Shown in pieces: positions 53,013 through 61,840 of a stretch of DNA of 64,000 bases (the stretch's first letter is position 1; each line of letters begins with the position of its first letter). The notes under the pieces were generated by a model. It had not been told where the DNA came from, made no database searches, and was given only the letters and a program-made list of their open reading frames with translations. The position numbers and the translations under genes are program-made. The DNA comes from Algoriphagus sp. (GTDB lineage Bacteria; Bacteroidota; Bacteroidia; Cytophagales; Cyclobacteriaceae), in the NCBI RefSeq assembly GCF_030694375.1, contig NZ_JAUXYL010000010.1, positions 1 to 64,000 of the forward strand, in the 5' to 3' direction.

Positions 53013-54350
53013 ATGAAGAAGGACGTCAATCGAAGGAATTTCATCAAAACCGTGGCAACCGGTACACTTGGTTTGGGAGTGATGAGTTCCGCCCATTCTT
53101 TCAATATTTTGTCAAAATATCCGGTTGAGAACAAGGTTCGTGTTGCTATCATGGGTGTGAATGGTCGGGGTTCCCAGCATGTTCAGGCTTTTGCAAAAGT
53201 ACCGAATGCAGAAATTTCGCACATCTGTGATGTAGATTCCAGAGCTGTAAGCAATGGTTTAGCCGTCGCTGAAAAATCCGGAGTCACCAACAAACCACAG
53301 GGTATTGCTGATTTCCGAAGGGCTTTGGACGATAAAAGCGTAGATGCGATTTCCATTGCTTTGCCAGACCATTGGCATACTCCAATGGCTTTGATGGCAC
53401 TGAAAGCCGGAAAACACGTTTATGTTGAGAAGCCTGGAAGCCACAATCCTGCAGAAGGGGAATTGCTTTCCAAGGCAACATCCGCCTATGGAAAAATAGT
53501 CCAAATGGGCAATCAGCGTCGTAGTTGGCCCAGAGTGCAGGAAGCGATCGCCGAACTTCACAGCGGCGTAATCGGCAAAGCTTATTATGCCCGTGCTTGG
53601 TACACCAACAACCGCCAATCAATAGGTTACGGAAAAACAGCCGCCGTTCCCGAGTGGCTGGATTTCGAACTCTGGCAGGGACCGGCCCCAAGAGCAGCAT
53701 TCAAAGACAATCTGATTCATTACAATTGGCATTGGTTCTGGAACTGGGGAACCGGTGAAATCGTCAATAACGGCGTCCATTTCCTTGATTTGGCGCGCTG
53801 GGGATTGAATGTAGATTATGCAAAAAAAGCCTATTCGAGCGGTGGACGCTATCATTTCAAAGACGATTGGCAAACACCTGATACACAGACTGCCTCTTTT
53901 GATTTCGCAGAGGGAAAAAGTATTCTCTGGGAAGGCAGAAGCTGTAACCGAAGAGGAATCAACGAAATGGGTTCGGGGGTTTCTTTCCATGGGGAAAATG
54001 GAACACTTGAATTGCTCGACAATTCCTACAAAGTCTATGATAACGCAAACAAGCTTTTGAAAAGCGCCGAGCCAACAAGCAATACCGTGGTAGATGAGCG
54101 AGGCGCTGGATTTGACATGGATATTGCTCATTTTACCAATTTCACCAATGCCATTACCAAAGGGGAGAAGCTGATTTCTCCTTATCAAGAAATCGTAAAA
54201 AGTGTGATGCTGTGCCATTTGGGCAATATTTCTTACCGGACAGGCAGAGCCTTGGAACTGGACCAATCCAATGGCAGAATTCTTAATGACAAGGCAGCAA
54301 TGAAGCTTTGGAGCAGGGAATATGAAAAGGGCTGGGAACCAAAAATCTGA
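53013..54350 (+). CDS. Tat-exported Gfo/Idh/MocA-family oxidoreductase in the amino-sugar operon
   Basis: The 445-aa protein has a twin-arginine signal (NRRNFIKTVATGTLGLGV), so it should fold with its nicotinamide cofactor in the cytoplasm before export. The Rossmann motif is VAIMGVNGRGSQH, the active-site motif VEKPGSHNP, and GNQRRSWPRV with WHWFWNWGTGE is characteristic of the exported subgroup. Some relatives (GH109) cleave N-acetylgalactosaminides by an NAD-dependent route. Its place 30 nt after nagA suggests work on an amino sugar. The DUF5009 gene starts 4 nt after its stop. Confidence 0.9.
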   Translation: MKKDVNRRNFIKTVATGTLGLGVMSSAHSFNILSKYPVENKVRVAIMGVNGRGSQHVQAFAKVPNAEISHICDVDSRAVSNGLAVAEKSGVTNKPQGIADFRRALDDKSVDAISIALPDHWHTPMALMALKAGKHVYVEKPGSHNPAEGELLSKATSAYGKIVQMGNQRRSWPRVQEAIAELHSGVIGKAYYARAWYTNNRQSIGYGKTAAVPEWLDFELWQGPAPRAAFKDNLIHYNWHWFWNWGTGEIVNNGVHFLDLARWGLNVDYAKKAYSSGGRYHFKDDWQTPDTQTASFDFAEGKSILWEGRSCNRRGINEMGSGVSFHGENGTLELLDNSYKVYDNANKLLKSAEPTSNTVVDERGAGFDMDIAHFTNFTNAITKGEKLISPYQEIVKSVMLCHLGNISYRTGRALELDQSNGRILNDKAAMKLWSREYEKGWEPKI

Positions 54351-54354
54351 GGAA

Positions 54355-55473
54355 ATGGAAATCCTGCTTAAAGAACCTTCCAAACGGTTGATATCCATCG
54401 ATGCACTTCGGGGTTTCGACATGCTGATGATTTGCGGGGCGGATGCATTTTTCCGAAGTTTCGAAGGCAAAACTTCTTGGGCTTGGCTGGATGGACTGGC
54501 TCTTCAGTTTGAGCATCCGGAGTGGATCGGATTTACTTTTTACGATTTCATTTTTCCGCTTTTCCTGTTTGTCGCGGGTATTTCAATTCCTTTTTCTTTG
54601 GGAAAATTGATGGATGCCAATGCCCCAAAAGGTCAGATTTATAGAAAAGCATTTTGGAGAATGATGATCCTGATTGGTCTCGGCATGCTTGACAAAAATG
54701 CGCCTTTTCCATTCTTCGATTGGGAACAAATTCGGCTTGGAAGCGTGCTCGGACGAATTGGAATTGCGGGTTTTGTGACTGTGGTGTTATTTATGAATTT
54801 CAATACTGCTAAACGTTTGATCATAGTAGGAGGAATTCTATTGCTCTATTACGCTGCTGTGTTTCTAATCCCCGTTCCGGGTTTTGGGGTAGCAGACTTG
54901 AGTTTTGAGGGAAATTTGGTAGGTTGGTTTGACCGGACTTTTCTTCCCGGAAGATTGCTTCAGGGCCAATTTGATGAACTCGGAATTTTAACCACATTTC
55001 CAGCCATCTGCCTCACCATTTTAGGATGTTTTGCAGGGGAAATTTTGAGAAAATCCGATTTAAATGATGTTCAAAAACTCAAGCAACTTTTGGGAACGGG
55101 CTTGATTTGCATAGCAATCGCGCTGGTGTGGAACCTTCATTTTCCGATATTCAAGCGGATGTGGACGAGTTCCTTTATTATGCTTACTTCAGGAATGGCT
55201 TTTCTTTCGATGGCTTTGTTTTACTGGATGATCGATATCCTGAAATTCCAAAAGTGGGCTTTCTTCTTTGTGGTGGTTGGGATGAACAGTTTGACGATTT
55301 ACATGATCTACCGCTTTGTGAATTTCAGGCATACGTCAAGGCTTTTGTTTGAAGGCTTATATCGACCCTTAGGCGAAAATTGGTTTCCGGTGATGGAAAG
55401 TTTGGGAGCATTGTTGTTGGTGTGGTTGTTCTTGTATTTTCTTTATCGGAAGAAGATTTTCTTTAAGGTTTAA
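54355..55473 (+). CDS. DUF5009 / HGSNAT-like membrane acyltransferase
   Basis: The 372-aa membrane protein has about ten helices. I start it at ATG 54355 (MEILLKEPSKRLISIDALRG); an earlier ATG at 54322 overlaps the previous gene. RLISIDALRGFDML with a following acidic loop and IFPLFLFVAGISIPFSL match DUF5009 and the heparan-alpha-glucosaminide N-acetyltransferase group, which pass acetyl from cytoplasmic acetyl-CoA to a terminal glucosamine outside. It is the last gene of the amino-sugar operon. The N-acetylation role is inferred from family and context. Confidence 0.85.
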   Translation: MEILLKEPSKRLISIDALRGFDMLMICGADAFFRSFEGKTSWAWLDGLALQFEHPEWIGFTFYDFIFPLFLFVAGISIPFSLGKLMDANAPKGQIYRKAFWRMMILIGLGMLDKNAPFPFFDWEQIRLGSVLGRIGIAGFVTVVLFMNFNTAKRLIIVGGILLLYYAAVFLIPVPGFGVADLSFEGNLVGWFDRTFLPGRLLQGQFDELGILTTFPAICLTILGCFAGEILRKSDLNDVQKLKQLLGTGLICIAIALVWNLHFPIFKRMWTSSFIMLTSGMAFLSMALFYWMIDILKFQKWAFFFVVVGMNSLTIYMIYRFVNFRHTSRLLFEGLYRPLGENWFPVMESLGALLLVWLFLYFLYRKKIFFKV

Positions 55474-55900
55474 AGTGCTGAAAGCACGTTCTGTAAAAGC
55501 CCTGCCTACCGTCAGGCAGGCCAGAATTCAATTCTGGGATTAAAAGACGAATAGTTTTCCAAGGTGCTGAAGGCATGATCTATAATGTTCAATTTATTTA
55601 TAAATGAATTTTAGATCGCACCTTCAGTGCTCAAAATTGAATCTTCAAAACATAACCCCAAATTGCATTTGGGGCTATTACACGCTGCTCCTTCAGAGCA
55701 ATTAGATAGGTTAAGTTTATATCCAGTGCTGAAGGCACGTACTATAACAGCCCAGAATGAAATTCTGGGATTAAAAGACGAATAGTTTTCCAGAGTGCTG
55801 AAGGCACGATCTGTATTTTCTGGATTGTTTGGTTAATGTCCTACATATAAAAATTAAAACATTAAATAAATTGATTTAAACAGATACAATTCAATCATTT
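55474..55900. repeat. Intergenic repeat cluster (TGCTGAAGGCACG type)
   Basis: No gene is present. A unit with CAGAATT-AATTCTGG, then GGATTAAAAGACGAATAG and TTTTCC-GTGCTGAAGGCA occurs at about 55521-55577 and again at about 55752-55815. A TGCTGAAAGCACG variant starts the region at 55480 and CCCCAAATTGCATTTGGGG (55654-55672) is a separate hairpin. These are dispersed palindromic repeats. The last 60 nt, A/T-rich, should hold the promoter of the next gene. Confidence 0.8.
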
Positions 55901-56917
55901 ATGAAATCATCCCGCCGATCATTTATAAAGAAAACAACCGCTATTGGAGCAGTAGCTAGTTTAAGTTCTTTGCCTTTTTCTCTTTTGGCAAATGAGCAAG
56001 CCAATCCCATCAAAATCGGAATCATCGGTCTGGACACTTCCCATGCACCCGCTTTTACCAAGCTCTTTAATGCTGAAAATCCCAAGCCCGAATTGGCAGG
56101 TTTTCGGGTGGTTGCGGCTTACCCTTATGGCAGCAGGGATATCAAATCCAGCATGGACCGCATTCCGGGATATATCGATCAGGTCAAAGAATTGGGAGTA
56201 GAAATTGTGGATTCCATCGAAAACCTACTTCAAAAGGTAGATGTGGTCCTTTTGGAAACCAATGATGGAAAACCTCATTTAGAGCAGGCTAGGGCGGTTT
56301 TCAAAGCCAAAAAGCCGGTATTTATTGATAAGCCTGTGGCAGGGTCATTGGCTGATGCTGTGAAAATCTATCAAGAGGCTGAAGCTGCCGGAGTGCCCCT
56401 ATTTTCCTGTTCTTCACTTCGCTACCAAAAGAATGTCCATGCCGTTCGTCACGAAAACAAAATCGGTAAAGTTTTGGCCTGCGATGCCTTCAGCCCGGCA
56501 ACTTTGGAACCCAGTCATCCTGACTTGTTCTGGTATGGGATTCATGGAGTAGAAATTCTCTTCACGGCAATGGGGACGGGCTGCGAATCTGTCACCCGCT
56601 TTTCAACTCCCGATTCCGAAGTTGTAGTTGGAACCTGGAAAGATGGAAGAATCGGGACATTTCGAGGAATGCGAAGCGGAAAACACGACTATGGAGGAAC
56701 CGCTTTTGGCACGGAGGGGAACCTGTTTTTTGGTCCATTTGAAGGGTATGAACCTTTAGCTATTCAGATCGCGGACTTTTTCCGAACTAAAAAATCACCA
56801 ATCGATCCCCAAGAGACCCTTGAAATCTATGCTTTTATGGAAGCTGCTGATGAAAGTAAAAGGAGAGGAGGGGAACGAGTGAAATTTGCTGAAATCTTTC
56901 AAAAGAATAATCTTTAA
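55901..56917 (+). CDS. Tat-exported Gfo/Idh/MocA-family oxidoreductase
   Basis: The 338-aa protein has a twin-arginine signal (SRRSFIKKTTAIGAVASL), a Rossmann start (IKIGIIGLDTSHAPAF) with an atypical glycine spacing, the FIDKPVAGS active-site motif and a short C-terminal domain with YGIHGVEILFTAMG. It is smaller than its relative at 53013 and does not look like a close paralogue. Substrate unknown. Two peptidase genes follow at 49 and 76 nt, so they may share a transcript. Confidence 0.9.
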   Translation: MKSSRRSFIKKTTAIGAVASLSSLPFSLLANEQANPIKIGIIGLDTSHAPAFTKLFNAENPKPELAGFRVVAAYPYGSRDIKSSMDRIPGYIDQVKELGVEIVDSIENLLQKVDVVLLETNDGKPHLEQARAVFKAKKPVFIDKPVAGSLADAVKIYQEAEAAGVPLFSCSSLRYQKNVHAVRHENKIGKVLACDAFSPATLEPSHPDLFWYGIHGVEILFTAMGTGCESVTRFSTPDSEVVVGTWKDGRIGTFRGMRSGKHDYGGTAFGTEGNLFFGPFEGYEPLAIQIADFFRTKKSPIDPQETLEIYAFMEAADESKRRGGERVKFAEIFQKNNL

Positions 56918-56965
56918 TTTTCAACTTTCACCTTGAACCAATTTTGATTTAAAATCTCCTATTCA

Positions 56966-58594
56966 ATGAAGTTTCTTCAGACTATATATCTTCTATTATT
57001 TCTTTCAGTCACCATCGCGAAAGCCCAGCAAAAATTCACCCGTGCCGACACTTTGCGTGGAAGTATCACTCCTGAACGCGCATGGTGGGACCTGAATCAT
57101 TATCATTTGGCAGTAGAGATTTTCCCAGAATCAAAATCCATAAAAGGCTCAAATACAATTCGATACCGAGTCCTATCCGAACAGCAAGTTTTACAGATTG
57201 ACCTTCAAGAGCCACTTAAGATTGCCTCCATTCTTCAAGAAGGAGAGAAGCTGGATTTCAAGCGAGAAGGTGCAGTGCACTGGGTAAGGTTGAAGAAAAA
57301 GCAGGTTCCCGGAAGCTTTGAAGAGCTGATCGTCAACTACGAGGGACAGCCCAAAGAAGCTATTCGACCGCCTTGGGATGGAGGGATCACTTGGCAAAAA
57401 GACAGCAATGGGAAGCATTTTATTGCTTCATCCAATCAAGGCATCGGTTCAAGCATTTGGTGGCCACTCAAAGATCATCCGGCCGATGAAGTGGACAGCC
57501 TGATGATCAGCGTGACGGTACCGGAAGGATTGATGGACGTCTCGAATGGCAGATTGGTAGGTATCGATCTAGGTAAGGGAAAAAACACCTACCATTGGTC
57601 AGTCGTGAATCCAATCAATGACTACGGGGTAAATATCAACATTGGGGATTACGTGCATTTTGGAGAGAAGTATGCCGGAGAAAAAGGCACTTTGGACATG
57701 GATTATTTTGTGCTGCGCGAAAATCTGGAGAAAGCAAAAGTTCATTTTCAGGACGCAAGAAGAATGATGGAGGCTTTTGAACATTGGTTTGGGCCGTATC
57801 CATTCTATGAAGATGGGTTCAAACTGGTCGATGCACCCTATTTGGGTATGGAGCATCAGAGTTCGGTGACCTATGGCAACGGCTATCAAATGGGCTATCG
57901 GGGCCGGGATTTGAGTGGCACGGGTTGGGGGCTGAAATTTGACTTTATCATCATCCATGAAGCTGGACATGAGTGGTTTGCCAATAATATTACCTACAAA
58001 GATGTGGCAGATATGTGGATCCACGAGAGTTTTACCAACTATTCGGAAAGCCTCTTTTTGGATTTTCACTATGGGAAAGAAGCGGGGCAGGAATATGTCC
58101 GCGGCACCCGAATGAATATTGCCAATGACCGTCCGATCATCGGAACTTACGGCCTCAATCAGCGGGGTTCGGGCGATATGTACTACAAAGGAGGAAACCT
58201 GCTCAATATGCTTCGGGAAATCCTCAACGATGACGAAAAGTGGAGACAGATCCTACGAGGCTTAAATCAGGAGTTTTATCATCAGACCGTGACTACATTA
58301 CAGGTAGAAAGCTTTATTTCACAGGCATTTGGGATGGATCTCAAACCCGTTTTTGACCAGTATTTAAGAGATGCCCGAGTTCCGATTCTGGAATATTATT
58401 ACTCAGACAATCAGACCCTTTCTTACCGATGGATCTCCTGTTTACCCAATTTCACCATGCCTGTGGATGTGGAAATCGGAGGAAAAAAGCTGAGAATCCT
58501 GTCCAAAACTGCCTGGTCAGAATTGAAAGTACAGCATCAGGGTGAAGTAAAGGTGGATCCTGATTATTATGTCGGTTTGATAAGAATGCGATAA
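56966..58594 (+). CDS. M1-family metallopeptidase
   Basis: The 542-aa exported aminopeptidase has a signal peptide (LLLFLSVTIAKAQ) and the zinc site HEAGHEWF (His331, Glu332, His335) with the third ligand Glu354 in IHESFTNYSES. GMEHQSSV before it is the M1 exopeptidase motif (variant of GAMEN) that binds the free N-terminus. It lacks the long C-terminal helical domain of large M1 enzymes and is near the minimal catalytic length. It should trim peptides in the periplasm. Confidence 0.94.
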   Translation: MKFLQTIYLLLFLSVTIAKAQQKFTRADTLRGSITPERAWWDLNHYHLAVEIFPESKSIKGSNTIRYRVLSEQQVLQIDLQEPLKIASILQEGEKLDFKREGAVHWVRLKKKQVPGSFEELIVNYEGQPKEAIRPPWDGGITWQKDSNGKHFIASSNQGIGSSIWWPLKDHPADEVDSLMISVTVPEGLMDVSNGRLVGIDLGKGKNTYHWSVVNPINDYGVNINIGDYVHFGEKYAGEKGTLDMDYFVLRENLEKAKVHFQDARRMMEAFEHWFGPYPFYEDGFKLVDAPYLGMEHQSSVTYGNGYQMGYRGRDLSGTGWGLKFDFIIIHEAGHEWFANNITYKDVADMWIHESFTNYSESLFLDFHYGKEAGQEYVRGTRMNIANDRPIIGTYGLNQRGSGDMYYKGGNLLNMLREILNDDEKWRQILRGLNQEFYHQTVTTLQVESFISQAFGMDLKPVFDQYLRDARVPILEYYYSDNQTLSYRWISCLPNFTMPVDVEIGGKKLRILSKTAWSELKVQHQGEVKVDPDYYVGLIRMR

Positions 58595-58669
58595 GCCATA
58601 AAAACAATTACATGGATGGGTAAAATCCCCATCTATTTTTCTTTTATTTCCAACAAAAACTGACCTCCA

Positions 58670-60694
58670 ATGAATCATAAAACCCTCCTCGCTTTACTTG
58701 CTTTGGCAGCTTGCACTTCCAAATCTCCAACACCTGAGTCCGGAGAGCGCCTGTTTGTCGATGTTGCAGGAATTGATTCCAACATCAAGCCCGGCGACAA
58801 CTTCTTCATGCACGTCAACGGCAAATGGTATGATACTGCCAGGATAGCCGACGATCAGGTAGGGGTGGGGTCTTATTCGTTCTTGAATATTCCGCAGCGG
58901 CAGCTTTTGGAAAACATACTCGAAGAAGTATCAGCACAAACTCATCCAAAAGGAAGTAACGAACAGAAAGTAGGGGACTTCTATGCCTCCGGCATGGCCA
59001 CTGAAGTCATCAATGCGCGCGGATACGAGCCTGTTCAGCCGATTCTAAATGAGATCGATGGAATCAAGGATCTTACAGGAATGATGGCATTTGTCACTAT
59101 GCAAATCAGCCGAGGCAATAATTCCATCATCGGAATGAACGTTTCACCCGATCAGGAAAACAGCAGCATCAATATCCTGCATTTCAGTCAGTCAGGCTTG
59201 GGCTTACCGGATCGAGATTACTATTTCAAAACTGACTCAGCCACTCTTGGAATTCAAAAAGCCTATAAAACCTACATTGCCACACTTTTTGAACTGACAG
59301 GGTCAAATCAAGCAGATGCTCAAAAAAGTGCTGAGAAGGTATATGGAATAGAAAAGTCGCTGGCAGAATCCCATAAAACACGCATCGAGCGGAGAGTAGT
59401 CAAAGAGAATTACAATAAGATGGCTGTCGCTGAACTGGATTCAAAAATGCCGAATATCGGGATTGGTAAGATGCTAAATCAACTGAATCTCAAAGCAGAT
59501 TCCGTTGATGTGCGCCAACCTGCCTACTACAGCAAACTGAATTCGATGCTGAATTCTGTCAACCTGGGCGATTGGAAAACTTATTTAAAAGCAAGTTCCT
59601 TAGTGACCTATGCGAGTGTCTTGAGCGAACCGTTCGAAGCGGCTAGCTTTGAGTATGAAAAAGTCCTACTAGGCCAATCCAAGCAACTGACCCGTGCGCA
59701 GCAAATGGTCAGCAAAGTAGACCGCCAATTGGGATTTGCTTTGGGTCAATTGTATGTCAAGCGGTATTTCAATGAGGATGCCAAAAAGCGGATTTCGGAA
59801 CTGGTGGACAACTTCCAAAAAGCCTTCGAAACCCGCATCAAACAGTTGGACTGGATGAGCGACAGCACCAAAATCAAGGCAATCGAGAAACTCTACGCCA
59901 TCAAAAAGAAAGTGGGTTATCCCGATGTCTGGAGAACATACGAAGCGGTCACAATCAATCGGGATACCTATTTTGAAAATGTGGTCGCACTGATGGAAAA
60001 CGACTATCAGTATCAAGCGGCAAAGCTCAACAAAGCGCCAAACAAAGACGAGTGGGGGACTACACCTTCTACGGTGACGGCCTATTACAATCCTTCCCTG
60101 AATGAAATTGTCTTTCCTGCGGGAATCTTACAGTATCCATACTTTGATCTTTACGCTGACGATGCGATCAATTATGGAGGCATTGGCATGGTCATCGGAC
60201 ACGAACTGACGCATGCCTTTGATGATCAGGGTGCGCAATACGACAAAGATGGTAATGTCAAAAATTGGTGGACAGACGCTGATTTTGCGAAGTTCAAAGC
60301 CAAAACACAACAATTGATCGAACGCTATGACACCTTCACCGTCTTGGACAGTGTTCCGGTAAAAGGCGCCATGACGATCGGTGAGAATACCGCAGACAAT
60401 GGCGCGCTCTACATCGCCTATGAAGCCTTCAAACTCACCAAACAAGGACAGGATACCACCAAAATCGACGGTTACACCCCGGATCAGCGCTTTTGCATTT
60501 CGATCGCACAAATCTGGCGAGTCAAAACCAGGGATGAGTTTATGCGCAACTATGTGAATACCAATTCCCATTCACCAGCCACATGGCGAGTCAATGGCCC
60601 GCTGATGAACTTTGATTCATTTTATACCGCATTCAACGTGCGGCCTGGAGATAAAAATTACAAGGCAGAAGGGGATAGGATTAGGATTTGGTGA
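58670..60694 (+). CDS. pepO: M13-family (neprilysin/PepO-like) metalloendopeptidase
   Basis: The 674-aa enzyme has a lipoprotein-like signal (LLALLALAACTS, cysteine near residue 15) and a zinc site HELTH (His511, His515) with the third ligand Glu572 in GENTADNG. NPSLNEIVFPAGILQ and the ending CxxW-like region are typical; the conserved PDNYAD-type order is kept. Family members of this length cleave small oligopeptides. It follows the M1 gene by 76 nt, giving an endo-plus-exopeptidase pair. Confidence 0.95.
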   Translation: MNHKTLLALLALAACTSKSPTPESGERLFVDVAGIDSNIKPGDNFFMHVNGKWYDTARIADDQVGVGSYSFLNIPQRQLLENILEEVSAQTHPKGSNEQKVGDFYASGMATEVINARGYEPVQPILNEIDGIKDLTGMMAFVTMQISRGNNSIIGMNVSPDQENSSINILHFSQSGLGLPDRDYYFKTDSATLGIQKAYKTYIATLFELTGSNQADAQKSAEKVYGIEKSLAESHKTRIERRVVKENYNKMAVAELDSKMPNIGIGKMLNQLNLKADSVDVRQPAYYSKLNSMLNSVNLGDWKTYLKASSLVTYASVLSEPFEAASFEYEKVLLGQSKQLTRAQQMVSKVDRQLGFALGQLYVKRYFNEDAKKRISELVDNFQKAFETRIKQLDWMSDSTKIKAIEKLYAIKKKVGYPDVWRTYEAVTINRDTYFENVVALMENDYQYQAAKLNKAPNKDEWGTTPSTVTAYYNPSLNEIVFPAGILQYPYFDLYADDAINYGGIGMVIGHELTHAFDDQGAQYDKDGNVKNWWTDADFAKFKAKTQQLIERYDTFTVLDSVPVKGAMTIGENTADNGALYIAYEAFKLTKQGQDTTKIDGYTPDQRFCISIAQIWRVKTRDEFMRNYVNTNSHSPATWRVNGPLMNFDSFYTAFNVRPGDKNYKAEGDRIRIW

Positions 60695-60790
60695 TGTATG
60701 TTGAATGGTTGTAAAGTTGTAAGGTTGAAAGGTTCTAAGAACACTATTCTTCATATTTGATTAAGACACGAAGAATTAAATTATAAAATA

Positions 60791-60808
60791 AGTACAGAAT
60801 TACGTACA
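60791..60808. promoter_or_regulatory. Possible antitoxin operator: two GTACA boxes
   Basis: AGTACA (60791-60796) and CGTACA (60803-60808) sit 12 nt apart start to start, about 45 nt upstream of the antitoxin start in a region otherwise made of A and T. Known YefM operators use palindromes with a TGTACA core, and GTAC is the shared centre here. Confidence 0.4.
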
Positions 60809-60850
60809 TTTATTTGTAACTTTTTTGAAAAAATTAGGTTAAATAAAGCT

Positions 60851-61108
60851 ATGAAAACTTCGACAATTACAGATTTTAGGACGAATATGAAAGAGCGGCT
60901 TCAGGAAATTGAAGAAGCCCAAGATATCCTGATTCTTTCGGGGCCTAAAAAGCGGGATTTCGTCGTGATGTCTTTGGATCAATTTAATTCAATGGAAGAA
61001 ACTGTCCATTTGCTATCCACTCAAGCCAATACTCAAAGACTTCTGGAAAGTATCGCTCAGGATAAAGCAAGTGAAGCCCAGATCCGGGAAATAAAATTGG
61101 AGGAATAA
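60851..61108 (+). CDS. YefM/Phd-family antitoxin
   Basis: The 85-aa antitoxin has the YefM-type N-terminal DNA-binding and dimerisation fold (TITDFRTNMKERLQEIEEAQ, then VVMSLDQFNSMEET) and an acidic, probably disordered C-terminus that would wrap the toxin. The toxin gene starts at the next base after the stop codon. It should repress its own promoter, with the GTACA boxes upstream as likely operator. Confidence 0.88.
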   Translation: MKTSTITDFRTNMKERLQEIEEAQDILILSGPKKRDFVVMSLDQFNSMEETVHLLSTQANTQRLLESIAQDKASEAQIREIKLEE

Positions 61109-61375
61109 ATGCAAGTCGCATTTACAGACCACGCTTGGGAAGAGTATTTGTATTGGCAAGAGCAGGATGCCGATGTCCTTGAAAAAATCAATGAGCTGAT
61201 CAAGGAAATCAAACGAACTCCTTTCAAAGGAAAAGGCAAGCCCGAACCACTCAAAGGAAATTTAGCCGGATATTGGTCCAGGAGAATAACGGGGGAGCAT
61301 CGATTGGTTTATCGGGTTCAAGGCGCTGGAGAAGATCAAGTTCTCAGGATTGTGCAGGCGAGGTTTCATTATTGA
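61109..61375 (+). CDS. YoeB/Txe-family mRNA-cleaving toxin
   Basis: The 88-aa ribosome-dependent RNase shows the family's catalytic residues at nearly the standard positions: Glu46, Arg65, and His87-Tyr88 at the end (ARFHY). WSRRITGEHRLVYRV is the family core. It directly abuts the antitoxin gene. All key residues are intact, so an active toxin is expected. Confidence 0.92.
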   Translation: MQVAFTDHAWEEYLYWQEQDADVLEKINELIKEIKRTPFKGKGKPEPLKGNLAGYWSRRITGEHRLVYRVQGAGEDQVLRIVQARFHY

Positions 61376-61492
61376 AAACCGGTTTGAAGGTTTTAAACTT
61401 CTGTTGGAATTTCTATAGGAGCCTCCAAATACCAGCGAGTTAGGATTTGTAAATAGTGTTTTAAAAAATGGAAATCCAATAATTTGGTTATT

Positions 61493-61696
61493 GTGAAGAA
61501 ACCTACAAAAAGTAGAAAATATAAACCATTGATTCGACCGACTACTTTTCAAATGTCCGTGAATGAATTACGTCTAAACAAAGCAGAAATTTACAATCGG
61601 ATGGAGCTTCAGGCAAATGAGCTTGAGACGATTGAATTTTACAAGAAGGCTGAAAATGACCTTTCTAAATTGGATTTAGAAATCATGGAAGGATGA
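61493..61696 (+). CDS. Small hypothetical protein
   Basis: A 67-residue frame begins at GTG 61493 (a TTG three codons earlier is also possible). It is basic at the N-terminus and acidic/helical afterwards (ELRLNKAEIYNRM, LETIEFYKKAENDL). The rhythm of charged helical residues looks like a real small protein, but I know no family. It lies downstream of the toxin and could be a third gene of that locus. Confidence 0.4.
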   Translation: MKKPTKSRKYKPLIRPTTFQMSVNELRLNKAEIYNRMELQANELETIEFYKKAENDLSKLDLEIMEG

Positions 61697-61766
61697 TACG
61701 TTGGACAAAGGCTGGGATTTAGGAATAGATCTTAATGTTGTATAATTTATATTATGTTAAATAGAA

Positions 61767-61796
61767 AATCCCGATCTCCATTCGGGATTCTTTTTT
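61767..61796 (+). terminator. Intrinsic terminator upstream of the SLC13 gene
   Basis: AATCCCGA (61767-61774) pairs with TCGGGATT (61782-61789) and is followed by CTTTTTTAT. It ends the toxin-antitoxin transcript. Confidence 0.88.
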
Positions 61797-61840
61797 ATCT
61801 TTCCTGCACTATTCCAGCCCTAACCTCTACTTTGCCTTAA

